11,765 nucleotides of DNA, from assembly GCA_036566745.1 (NCBI GenBank), contig DATCVR010000062.1:1-11765 (forward strand), in the 5' to 3' direction. The position numbers and the translations under genes were made by a program. The stretch comes from DATCVR01 sp036566745 (GTDB taxonomy: Bacteria > Actinomycetota > Actinomycetes > Jiangellales > Jiangellaceae). The notes beneath the pieces were generated by a model. The model did not search any database. It had not been told where the DNA came from and saw only the letters and a program-made list of their open reading frames with translations. This document shows, in pieces, positions 1 through 7,408 of the stretch (within the stretch, counting starts at the first letter, position 1; every line of letters begins with the position of its first letter).

Positions 1-3000
1 GACACCCTCGTCAAGCTCATGACCGACGGCATCCTGCTCGCCGAGATCGGCCAGGACCGGATGCTGCGCCGCTACGACACGCTCATCATCGACGAGGCCC
101 ACGAGCGCAGCCTCAACATCGACTTCATCCTGGGCTACCTCAAGCAGCTCCTCCCGCGCCGGCCCGACCTCAAGGTGATCATCACTTCGGCGACCATCGA
201 CCCGGCCCGCTTCGCCCGCCACTTCGACGCGCCCGTGGTCGAGGTCTCCGGCCGCACGTATCCCGTCGAGGTGCGCTACCAGCCGCCGGACGAGGACACC
301 GACCAGGTCCAGGCGATCGTCGAAGCCGTCGACGAGCTGGCCCTCGAACCCCCCGGCGACGTGCTGGTCTTCCTCAGCGGCGAGCGCGAGATCCGCGACA
401 CCGCCGAGGCGTTGCGCCGCCACCACCAGCACAGCCCGCGCCCACCGGAGGTGCTCCCGCTCTACGCCCGGCTCTCCGCCGCCGAGCAGCACCGCGTGTT
501 CGCCGAGCACGGCGGCCGCCGGATCGTGCTGGCCACCAACGTCGCCGAGACCTCCCTGACCGTCCCCGGCATCCGCTACGTCGTCGATCCGGGCACCGCG
601 CGCATCTCCCGCTACAGCCACCGCACCAAGGTCCAGCGGCTGCCGATCGAGCCGATCTCGCAGGCGTCGGCGCGGCAGCGGGCGGGGCGCTGTGGCCGCG
701 TGGCCGAGGGCATCTGCATCCGGCTCTACGCCGAGGACGACTTCGAGGGTCGGCCCACGTTCACCGACCCCGAGATCCTGCGGACCAACCTGGCCTCGGT
801 CATCCTGCAGATGACCTCGCTGGGGCTGGGTGACGTGGGCGCGTTCCCGTTCCTCGACCCGCCGGATCGGCGCAGCGTGGCCGACGGCGTCAACCTCCTG
901 CTCGAGCTCGGCGCGATCGAGACCGCCGCCGGCGACGGGAAACGCCGGCTGACCTCCACCGGACGCGCGCTCGCGCAGCTGCCCATCGACCCGCGGCTGG
1001 CCCGCATGGTCATCGAGGCCGACCGGCAGGGCTGCCTGCGCGAGGTGCTCGTCATCGCCGCCGCGCTGTCCATCCAGGACCCGCGCGAGCGTCCGGCCGA
1101 CCATCAACAGGCCGCCGACGAGTCCCATGCGCGCTTCGCCGACCCCACATCGGACTTCCTGACCTACCTGAATCTCTGGCGCTACCTGCGCGAACAGCAG
1201 AAGGAGCTGTCGTCGAGCCGGTTCCGGCGGATGTGCCGCGCGGAGTTCCTCAACTACCTGCGGGTCCGCGAGTGGCAGGACCTCGAAGCCCAGCTGCGCT
1301 CCCTGCTTCGCCCCTTGCAGCTCACCATGAACAGCACCGACGGCAAGGCAGACGACATCCACCGGGCGATGCTCGCCGGGCTGCTGGCGCACATCGGGGT
1401 CAAGGACGGCTCGACCAACGAGTACCAAGGCGCCCGTGGTGCCCGGTTCGCGGTCTTCCCCGGTTCGGCGCTGTTCAAGAAGCCGCCGCAGTGGGTCATG
1501 TCGGCCGAGCTCGTCGAGACCTCGCGGCTGTGGGCCCGGGTCAACGCCCGCATCGACCCGGCCTGGGCCGAGCCGCTCGCCGAGCATCTCGTCAAGCGGA
1601 CCTACAGCGAGCCGCACTGGGAACAGCGGGCCGGCGCGGTCATGGCCCTCGAACGGGTGATGCTCTACGGCGTCACCATCGTCAGCGGCAAGGTCCCCTA
1701 CGCGCGGGTCGACCCCGAGGTCGCCCGCGACCTGTTCATCCGGCACGCGCTCGTCGAGGGCGACTGGCGGACACACCACCGCTTCTTCCACGACAACCGC
1801 GCGTTGCTGGAGGACGTCGAGGACCTCGAGCACCGGGCCAGGCGCCGCGACATCCTGGTCGACGACGAAGCCCTGGTCGAGTTCTACGACCAGCGCATCC
1901 CCGCCGACGTCGTCTCGGCCCGCCACTTCGACGCCTGGTGGAAGAAGGCGAGCCGCGACGATCCAGGTCTGCTCGACTTCTCGACGTCGCTGCTGATCAA
2001 CGACGACGCCGGCGACGTCAGCGCCGAGGCGTACCCCGACACGTGGAGGTCCGGCGAGCTCGACCTGAAGCTGACGTACCAGTTCGAGCCCGGCACCAGC
2101 GCCGACGGCGTCACCGTCGAGATTCCGTTGCCGCAGCTCAACCAGGTCGAGGCCGACGAGTTCGACTGGCAGGTCCCCGGCCTGCGAGCCGACCTCGTCA
2201 CCGCGCTGATCAAGTCGCTGCCCAAGCCGGTCCGGCGGAACTTCGTCCCGGCCGCCGACACCGCCCGCGCCGTCCTCGATCACCTGGCCCCGGGCACCGA
2301 GCCCCTGACCGCCGCGCTCGGCCGGCAGCTCACCCGGCTGCGCGGCGTGCCGATCCCGCCCGACGCCTGGGACTGGAGCAAGGTCCCGACCCACCTCACG
2401 ATGACGTTCCGCGTGGTCGACGAGACCGGCCTCGGGGTGGCCGAGGGCAAGAGCCTGACGGCGCTCAAGCAGCACCTGCGCGCCCAGATGCGCACGACGA
2501 TGGCGGCTGCCGCATCGAGCATCGAGACCACCGGGCTCACGTCCTGGACGATCGGCTCGCTGGCCCGCACCTTCGAGACCCACCGCAGCGGCCACGTCGT
2601 CACCGGCTATCCGGCCCTGGTCGACGAGGGCGACAGCGCAGGGGTGCGGGTCTTCGACACCGAGGCCGAGCAGGACGCCGCGATGTGGGCCGGGGTTCGG
2701 CGGCTGCTGTTGCTGGCCGTCCCGTCACCCGTGGCCTTCGTCCAGCGTCACCTCACGAACCAGAGCAAGCTGGTGCTCAGCCAGAACCCCGACGGCAGCG
2801 TCGCCGATCTGGTCGAGGACTGCACGGTCTGCGCGGCGGACGCGCTCATCGCCGCCGCGGGCGGTCCGCCCTGGGACGAGGACGGTTTTCAGCGGCTGCA
2901 CGACGTCGTCCGGGCCGAACTCATCGAGACGGTGTTCAGCGTGGTCACCGAGGTCGAGAAGGTCCTGACGATCGCCCACCGGGTGGCGACGTCGCTGCGG

Positions 3001-3357
3001 GGCACGAGCAGCCTGGCTCTGGCGCCTTCGCTGGTCGACGCCAAGGCGCACCTTGCGGCGCTGGTCGGCCCGGGTTTCGTCACCGCCACCGGCCGCGCCC
3101 GCCTGGGTGACCTGGCCCGCTACGTCCGGGCGATCGAGCGGCGGCTGGAGAAGCTGCCGACCAGCCCGCAGCGTGACCGCACCAACATGGCCACGGTCGA
3201 GCGCGTGCAACAGGCCTACCGCGAGGCCCGGGTCGGCGGCGACATCCGCTGGATGATCGAGGAGCTGCGGGTCAGCCTGTTCGCCCAGGAGTTGGGGACC
3301 GCGTACCCGGTGTCGGAGAAGCGGATCCTGCGCGCGATCGACACCGCCCCGGCCTGA
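1..3357 (+). CDS. hrpA: ATP-dependent RNA helicase HrpA (5' end cut by window edge)
   Basis: DEAH-box (superfamily 2) RNA helicase; the reading frame is open from base 1, so the start and the Walker A segment lie outside the window. Of the 1118 residues present, the DEAH box is at 31-34, SAT motif III at 63-65 and motif VI QRAGRCGR at 226-233. The HA2 winged-helix region (about 290-370), an OB-like segment and a long C-terminal extension of the DUF3418 type (about 540-1115) follow. About 160 residues appear to be missing, which would restore a length near the 1300 aa of E. coli HrpA. E. coli HrpA has been linked to mRNA processing and to resolving stalled or collided ribosomes; the same role here is inferred by homology. 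The enzyme is cytosolic. The next gene, metE, has its own leader, so hrpA looks like the end of its transcript. No frameshift is seen. Confidence 0.95.
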   Translation, partial: DTLVKLMTDGILLAEIGQDRMLRRYDTLIIDEAHERSLNIDFILGYLKQLLPRRPDLKVIITSATIDPARFARHFDAPVVEVSGRTYPVEVRYQPPDEDTDQVQAIVEAVDELALEPPGDVLVFLSGEREIRDTAEALRRHHQHSPRPPEVLPLYARLSAAEQHRVFAEHGGRRIVLATNVAETSLTVPGIRYVVDPGTARISRYSHRTKVQRLPIEPISQASARQRAGRCGRVAEGICIRLYAEDDFEGRPTFTDPEILRTNLASVILQMTSLGLGDVGAFPFLDPPDRRSVADGVNLLLELGAIETAAGDGKRRLTSTGRALAQLPIDPRLARMVIEADRQGCLREVLVIAAALSIQDPRERPADHQQAADESHARFADPTSDFLTYLNLWRYLREQQKELSSSRFRRMCRAEFLNYLRVREWQDLEAQLRSLLRPLQLTMNSTDGKADDIHRAMLAGLLAHIGVKDGSTNEYQGARGARFAVFPGSALFKKPPQWVMSAELVETSRLWARVNARIDPAWAEPLAEHLVKRTYSEPHWEQRAGAVMALERVMLYGVTIVSGKVPYARVDPEVARDLFIRHALVEGDWRTHHRFFHDNRALLEDVEDLEHRARRRDILVDDEALVEFYDQRIPADVVSARHFDAWWKKASRDDPGLLDFSTSLLINDDAGDVSAEAYPDTWRSGELDLKLTYQFEPGTSADGVTVEIPLPQLNQVEADEFDWQVPGLRADLVTALIKSLPKPVRRNFVPAADTARAVLDHLAPGTEPLTAALGRQLTRLRGVPIPPDAWDWSKVPTHLTMTFRVVDETGLGVAEGKSLTALKQHLRAQMRTTMAAAASSIETTGLTSWTIGSLARTFETHRSGHVVTGYPALVDEGDSAGVRVFDTEAEQDAAMWAGVRRLLLLAVPSPVAFVQRHLTNQSKLVLSQNPDGSVADLVEDCTVCAADALIAAAGGPPWDEDGFQRLHDVVRAELIETVFSVVTEVEKVLTIAHRVATSLRGTSSLALAPSLVDAKAHLAALVGPGFVTATGRARLGDLARYVRAIERRLEKLPTSPQRDRTNMATVERVQQAYREARVGGDIRWMIEELRVSLFAQELGTAYPVSEKRILRAIDTAPA

Positions 3358-3416
3358 CCGCCCGGCCGGAGCGACCACGACGCGGACACGACCTCGGCGA
3401 ACCGCCTGAGCCCACC

Positions 3417-3422
3417 TACGAT
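3417..3422 (+). promoter_or_regulatory. Candidate -10 box of the metE leader
   Basis: TACGAT fits the actinobacterial TAnnnT -10 consensus. It would place transcription start near 3429, about 28 nt before the riboswitch P1 stem, so the whole aptamer would be transcribed. No good TTGACA-like -35 lies 16-19 nt upstream, which keeps confidence low. It falls 60 nt after the hrpA stop, in the only sensible position for a metE promoter. Confidence 0.4.
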
Positions 3423-3456
3423 GGCTCTCACCAGCGGTTCGGCGAGCGGCGACGAC

Positions 3457-3625
3457 GCCGACCGCCGAGGAGAGAGGGAACCCGGTGCGATTCCGGGGCT
3501 GCCCCCGCAGCGGTGTACGGGAACGACCGCCGTCAACGGCACTGGGCATCATCGGCCTGGGAAGCGACGGCCAGTAGGCGGGCATCATCTGCCCCCGCCC
3601 GTGAGCCCGAAGACCTGCCGTCGGT
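3457..3625 (+). promoter_or_regulatory. Cobalamin (B12) riboswitch aptamer, class I, upstream of metE
   Basis: The conserved core blocks occur in order. GGGAACCCGGTGCGATTCC begins at 3476, GCTGCCCCCGCAGCGGT covers 3498-3514, CACTGG starts at 3540, TGGGAAG is near 3558-3564, and the 3' block AGCCCGAAGACCTGCC covers 3604-3619. The first, second and last blocks closely match the E. coli btuB leader. P1 can form from CCGAC (3458-3462) with GTCGG (3620-3624). A side hairpin GGCGGG/CCCGCC (3577-3582 with 3594-3599) fits the variable P6 extension. The RNA binds adenosyl- or related cobalamins and should lower expression of metE, whose start is 53 nt after the aptamer. This is the classic pairing of a B12 switch with the B12-independent methionine synthase. 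Ligand preference cannot be read from sequence alone. Confidence 0.93.
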
Positions 3626-3678
3626 CGTGGTCGCCGCCGGCGATCACGCGTCCAGCGAGCTCGCGAGGAGAGAGCTTG
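3626..3678 (+). promoter_or_regulatory. Riboswitch expression platform with hairpin around the metE ribosome binding site
   Basis: Two hairpins follow the aptamer. The first is CGTGGTCGCC (3626-3635) with GGCGATCACG (3639-3648): 10 bp with one G-U pair and a GCC loop. No U-tract follows, so it is a poor intrinsic terminator. The second pairs CGAGCTC (3656-3662) with GAGCTTG (3672-3678): 7 bp with one G-U pair. Its 9-nt loop and 3' arm carry the purine-rich Shine-Dalgarno string GAGGAGAGAG (3665-3674), and its last base is the first base of the metE GTG. This favours control of translation initiation over transcription termination. The alternative pairings that would link it to ligand binding are not established here. 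Confidence 0.5.
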
Positions 3679-5987
3679 TGACACCTTCCCCTGCGCCCAT
3701 CGGCGCCACCGTTCTCGGCTACCCGCGCATCGGTCCCGATCGCGAACTCAAGCACGCGCTCGAGTCCTACTGGGCCGGGCACATCGACCGCACCGAACTC
3801 GACCGGGTCGGCGCCGACCTGCGGCTCGCCACCTGGCGCCGGCTCGACGCGCTCGGCCTCGACTCCGTCCCGTCCAACACGTTCTCGTACTACGACCAGG
3901 TGCTCGACGCCGCCGTGCTGGTGGGCGCCGTGCCGGAGCGCTTCGCGGCGACCGGCGACGAGCTGGCCACCTACTTCGCGATGGCCCGCGGCGCCGAAGG
4001 TCTGGCTCCGCTGGAGCTGACGAAGTGGTTCGACACCAACTACCACTACCTCGTCCCCGAGATCGGCCCGGACACCACGCTGCGGCTGGCCGGCGCGAAG
4101 CCGCTGGCCGAGTACCGCGAGGCCCGGGCCGCCGGCATCACGACCCGGCCGGTGGTGATCGGGCCGGTCAGCCTGCTGCTGCTGTCCAAGCCGCCGGCCG
4201 GCCACGAGAGCTTCGCCCCGCTCGACCGCCTCGACGACCTGGTGGAGGTGTACGCGGAGCTGCTCGGCGGGCTGGCCGCCGAGGGTGTCGCGTGGGTGCA
4301 GCTCGACGAGCCCTGCTTCGTCGCCGACCGCAGCGACGAGGAGCTCGACGCCCTGCGCCGGGCCTACGAGAGGCTGGGCGCGGCGACCGATCGTCCGGCG
4401 ATCCTCGTCGCGTCCTACTTCGGCGCGCTCGGGCCCGCGCTGCCGGTGCTGGCCGCCACGCCGGTCGAGGCGATCGCGGTCGACCTCGTGGCGGGCGACC
4501 TGGCGTCCGGCGGGGCTGGTGACGGCGCCACCGCCCTGGGCGACCTGGCCGGCGTTCCGGGCCTGTCCACCACCACGCTCGTCGCTGGGGTCGTCGACGG
4601 TCGCAACATCTGGCGAGCCGACCTCGACCGCGCCCTCGGCCGGCTCGAGGCGCTCGACGCCGCGCTCGGCGACGTCGCGGTGAGCACCTCGTGTTCGCTC
4701 CTCCACGTCCCGTACGACGTCGACGTCGAGACCGGCCTCGACCCACGGCTGCGGTCCTGGCTGGCCTTCGCCGACCAGAAGGTCACCGAGGTCGTGACCC
4801 TGGCGAAGGGGCTGCGCGACGGCCGCGACGCCGTCGCCGACCTGGTCAGCGCCGCGGGTGAGGCCCGCGCCGATCGCTCCGGCGACCCCGGCGTCCGCGA
4901 CGAGCAGGTGCGAGCCCGCCTGGCCGCGGTTGGCGAGGACGACCTCCGCAGGTCGCCGTACGAGCAACGGGCCGTTCAGCAGGCGGCGCGCCTGGACCTG
5001 CCCGCCCTCCCCACCACGACCATCGGCTCGTTCCCGCAGACCGACGACGTCCGGGCGGCCCGCGCGGCCCATCGTGCCGGGCGGATCGACGCCGACGAGT
5101 ACACCGCGCGCATGCAGGCCGAGGTCGAGCGGGTGATCCGCCTGCAGGAGAAGCTCGGCCTCGACGTCCTGGTGCACGGCGAGCCCGAGCGCAACGACAT
5201 GGTCCAGTACTTCGCCGAGCAGCTCGCGGGCTTCGCCACCACACGCAGCGGCTGGGTGCAGTCGTACGGCTCGCGCTGCGTCCGGCCGCCCATCCTGTTC
5301 GGCGACGTCAGCCGGCCCGACCCGATCACCGTCGCATGGGCCACCTACGCCCAGGGCCTCACCGACCGGCCGGTCAAGGGCATGCTGACCGGCCCGGTGA
5401 CGATCCTGGCGTGGTCGTTCGTCCGCGACGACCAGCCGCTCGGCGACACGGCCGGCCAGATCGCCCTCGCGATCCGCCACGAGGCCGTCGACCTCGAGGC
5501 TGCGGGCATCGGCATCGTGCAGGTCGACGAGCCTGCGCTACGGGAGCTGTTGCCGCTGCGGGCCGCCGACCAGCCGGCCTACCTGCGGTGGTCGGTCGAG
5601 GCGTTCCGGCTCGCCACGTCCGGCGTCGCCGATGCCACCCAGGTCCACACCCACCTCTGCTACTCGGAGTTCGCCGAGGTGGTCGAGGCGATCGACGCCC
5701 TCGACGCCGACGTCACGAGCATCGAGGCCGCGCGTTCGGCCATGGAGATCGTGGACGACATCGCGGCATCGGGGTTCGCGCGAGGCATCGGGCCGGGTGT
5801 CTACGACATCCACTCTCCCCGGGTGCCCGACGCCGACGAGATCGTCGGCCTCCTCGAGCGGGCGTTGGAGGTCATCCCCGGCGACCGGCTCTGGGTCAAC
5901 CCCGACTGCGGCCTGAAGACCAGGCGGTACGAGCAGGTCGAGCCCGCGCTCACCGCACTGGCCGAGGCCGCTCGCCGGCTGCGCTGA
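3678..5987 (+). CDS. metE: Cobalamin-independent methionine synthase MetE
   Basis: 5-methyltetrahydropteroyltriglutamate-homocysteine methyltransferase: it moves the N5-methyl group of polyglutamyl methyl-THF directly to homocysteine, the last step of methionine synthesis, in the cytosol. The GTG start gives 769 aa, near the usual 750-770, and sits 3 nt after GAGGAGAGAG. The frame is open further upstream, but that stretch is riboswitch RNA. The N-terminal barrel begins with GYPRIG. The catalytic half carries the zinc ligands His659, Cys661 (VHTHLCYSE), Glu683 and Cys744 (NPDCGLKTR), with the same spacing as H641, C643, E665 and C726 of the E. coli enzyme. His712 in YDIHSP matches the catalytic E. 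coli H694. All key residues are present, so the enzyme should be active. It is monocistronic, controlled by the B12 riboswitch and closed by a strong hairpin. Confidence 0.97.
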   Translation: MTPSPAPIGATVLGYPRIGPDRELKHALESYWAGHIDRTELDRVGADLRLATWRRLDALGLDSVPSNTFSYYDQVLDAAVLVGAVPERFAATGDELATYFAMARGAEGLAPLELTKWFDTNYHYLVPEIGPDTTLRLAGAKPLAEYREARAAGITTRPVVIGPVSLLLLSKPPAGHESFAPLDRLDDLVEVYAELLGGLAAEGVAWVQLDEPCFVADRSDEELDALRRAYERLGAATDRPAILVASYFGALGPALPVLAATPVEAIAVDLVAGDLASGGAGDGATALGDLAGVPGLSTTTLVAGVVDGRNIWRADLDRALGRLEALDAALGDVAVSTSCSLLHVPYDVDVETGLDPRLRSWLAFADQKVTEVVTLAKGLRDGRDAVADLVSAAGEARADRSGDPGVRDEQVRARLAAVGEDDLRRSPYEQRAVQQAARLDLPALPTTTIGSFPQTDDVRAARAAHRAGRIDADEYTARMQAEVERVIRLQEKLGLDVLVHGEPERNDMVQYFAEQLAGFATTRSGWVQSYGSRCVRPPILFGDVSRPDPITVAWATYAQGLTDRPVKGMLTGPVTILAWSFVRDDQPLGDTAGQIALAIRHEAVDLEAAGIGIVQVDEPALRELLPLRAADQPAYLRWSVEAFRLATSGVADATQVHTHLCYSEFAEVVEAIDALDADVTSIEAARSAMEIVDDIAASGFARGIGPGVYDIHSPRVPDADEIVGLLERALEVIPGDRLWVNPDCGLKTRRYEQVEPALTALAEAARRLR

Positions 5988-6001
5988 CCTCGGGTCGGAC
6001 C

Positions 6002-6059
6002 ATCGTCAGGGGTTGCGGCGCCGGTTGCGGCGTCCGCGGGTGCCGCAACCCCTGACGAT
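6002..6059 (+). terminator. Perfect 18-bp stem-loop after metE, probable transcription terminator
   Basis: ATCGTCAGGGGTTGCGGC (6002-6019) is the exact reverse complement of 6042-6059, with a 22-nt loop. It starts 15 nt after the metE stop. No T-run follows, which is common for actinobacterial terminators. Position and strength suggest termination of metE and shielding of the downstream aroA promoter. The loop repeats the decamer GGTTGCGGCG already in the left arm (6011-6020 and 6023-6032), so a shorter alternative hairpin is possible. A dispersed genomic repeat is an alternative explanation. Confidence 0.7.
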
Positions 6060-6092
6060 CATGGACAGAAGCGGGGTCCGGCCCCTCCTCGG

Positions 6093-6098
6093 TAGGCT
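6093..6098 (+). promoter_or_regulatory. -10 box of aroA-rsgA, leaderless type
   Basis: TAGGCT ends 8 nt before the aroA ATG, so transcription should begin at or next to the start codon. No Shine-Dalgarno sequence lies between, which supports a leaderless mRNA. The -35 region is not recognisable; a TGGACA at 6062-6067 is too far away at 25 nt. Confidence 0.65.
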
Positions 6099-6106
6099 GG
6101 GGCCCG

Positions 6107-7408
6107 ATGAATGAGTTCACGCCTGCCCTCTGGCCTGCACCGACCGCCTCCGACGCCGTGCGCGCCACCGTCGCGTTGCCCGGCTCCAAGTCGATGACCA
6201 ACCGCGCGCTCGTCCTCGCCGCTCTGGCGACCGGACCGTCCACGTTGCGCGCCCCCCTCGTGGCCCGCGACACCACTCTGATGGCCGCAGCGCTGCGTGC
6301 CCTGGGCGCCACCATCGACGACGCCGGCCACGACGGCGCCACCTGGACGGTCACCCCCGCACCCATCCGCGGCGGCGGCCACATCGACTGCGGGCTGGCC
6401 GGCACCGTCATGCGCTTCGTCCCCCCGGTGGCGGCGCTCGCCGACGGGCTGGTCACCTTCGACGGCGACCCCTACGCGCGGATGCGCCCGATGGGCATCG
6501 TCATCGACGCGCTGCGTGAGCTCGGCGCCGACATCGACGACGCCGGGCGCGGCACGCTCCCCTTCGCCGTCCGGGGCACGGGCACGCTGCCCGGCGGCAC
6601 CGTCACGGTCGACGCCTCGGGCTCGTCCCAGTTCGTCAGCTGCCTGCTGCTCACGGGCGCCCGCTACGACAAGGGCCTGACCATCCACCACGTCGGTCCC
6701 CCCGTGCCGTCCATGCCCCACATCGAGATGACGCTGGCGATGGTCCGGGCCCGCGGCGTGGTCGTCGACGACTCCGAGGCCGACACCTGGCGGGTCGAGC
6801 CCGGGCCCATCGCCCCGGCCGACGTCGTCGTCGAGCCCGACCTCTCCAACGCCGCTCCGTTCCTGGCCGCGGCTCTCGTCACCGGTGGCGAGGTCCGCAT
6901 CCCCCACTGGCCCGCCGCCACCACCCAGCCGGGCAACGCGCTGCGCGACCTCCTGACCGCCATGGGTGGCGAATGCCGGCTCGACCCGGAGGGGCTCACC
7001 GTGCGCGGCACCGGCGCCGTCCACGGTCTCGACGCCGACCTCCACGACGTGAGCGAGCTCACGCCGGTCCTCGCCGCCCTAGCCGCCCTCGCCGACACCC
7101 CGTCCCACCTGCGCGGAGTCGCCCACATCCGGGGCCACGAGACCGACCGCATCCAGGCGCTGGCCACCGAGCTCAACGCCCTCGGCGGCGACGTCAGCGA
7201 GACCGACGACGGCCTCGTGATCCGCCCGGCCGCCCTCCACGCCGGCGTGTTCCACACCTACGCCGATCACCGGATGGCCCAGGCCGGCGCGGTCCTCGGG
7301 CTGGCCACCCCCGGCATCGAGGTCGAGGACATCGCCACCACGTCCAAGACGCTCCCCGACTTCCCCGGGCTGTGGGAGGCCATGCTCGGCCGGGAGCACG
7401 TGGCGTGA
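6107..7408 (+). CDS. aroA: 3-phosphoshikimate 1-carboxyvinyltransferase (EPSP synthase)
   Basis: Transfers the enolpyruvyl group of PEP to shikimate-3-phosphate, step six of the shikimate pathway to chorismate and aromatic amino acids; cytosolic. 433 aa, the usual length. Motifs in order: LPGSKSMTNR (Lys28 and Arg33 correspond to E. coli K22 and R27), CGLAGTVMRF (95-104), SSQF (173-176), RGHETDR (342-348, corresponding to the KE-DR active-site loop with E345 and R348), DHRM (387-390) and SKTLPDFP (413-420). Glu317 stands where E. coli has Asp313, and Phe104 where it has Pro101. As I recall, the Mycobacterium tuberculosis enzyme shares both, so they look like lineage traits. The ATG at 6107 is chosen because TAGGCT ends 8 nt before it. 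The stop overlaps the rsgA start, so the two are co-translated. Confidence 0.97.
   Translation: MNEFTPALWPAPTASDAVRATVALPGSKSMTNRALVLAALATGPSTLRAPLVARDTTLMAAALRALGATIDDAGHDGATWTVTPAPIRGGGHIDCGLAGTVMRFVPPVAALADGLVTFDGDPYARMRPMGIVIDALRELGADIDDAGRGTLPFAVRGTGTLPGGTVTVDASGSSQFVSCLLLTGARYDKGLTIHHVGPPVPSMPHIEMTLAMVRARGVVVDDSEADTWRVEPGPIAPADVVVEPDLSNAAPFLAAALVTGGEVRIPHWPAATTQPGNALRDLLTAMGGECRLDPEGLTVRGTGAVHGLDADLHDVSELTPVLAALAALADTPSHLRGVAHIRGHETDRIQALATELNALGGDVSETDDGLVIRPAALHAGVFHTYADHRMAQAGAVLGLATPGIEVEDIATTSKTLPDFPGLWEAMLGREHVA

Noticed and set aside
1233..3110. 625-codon frame on the same strand inside hrpA
   Set aside because: Its translation is a repetitive Arg/Pro/Ala-rich shadow, while the hrpA frame shows continuous helicase and DUF3418 features.
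3393..3410. Hairpin CTC-GGCG/CGCC-GAG after hrpA as a terminator
   Set aside because: Only 7 bp with a bulged T and a 3-nt loop, no T-run, and it abuts the candidate metE -10 box; too weak to call.
3513..3677. N-terminal extension of MetE by 55 residues
   Set aside because: The upstream in-frame stretch is conserved riboswitch RNA and the family N-terminus begins shortly after GTG 3678, which has a strong Shine-Dalgarno sequence.
3585..5480. Long 631-codon open frame antisense to metE
   Set aside because: High-GC codon bias leaves the opposite strand free of stops. The protein has no recognisable domain and lies wholly over well-supported metE and its riboswitch.
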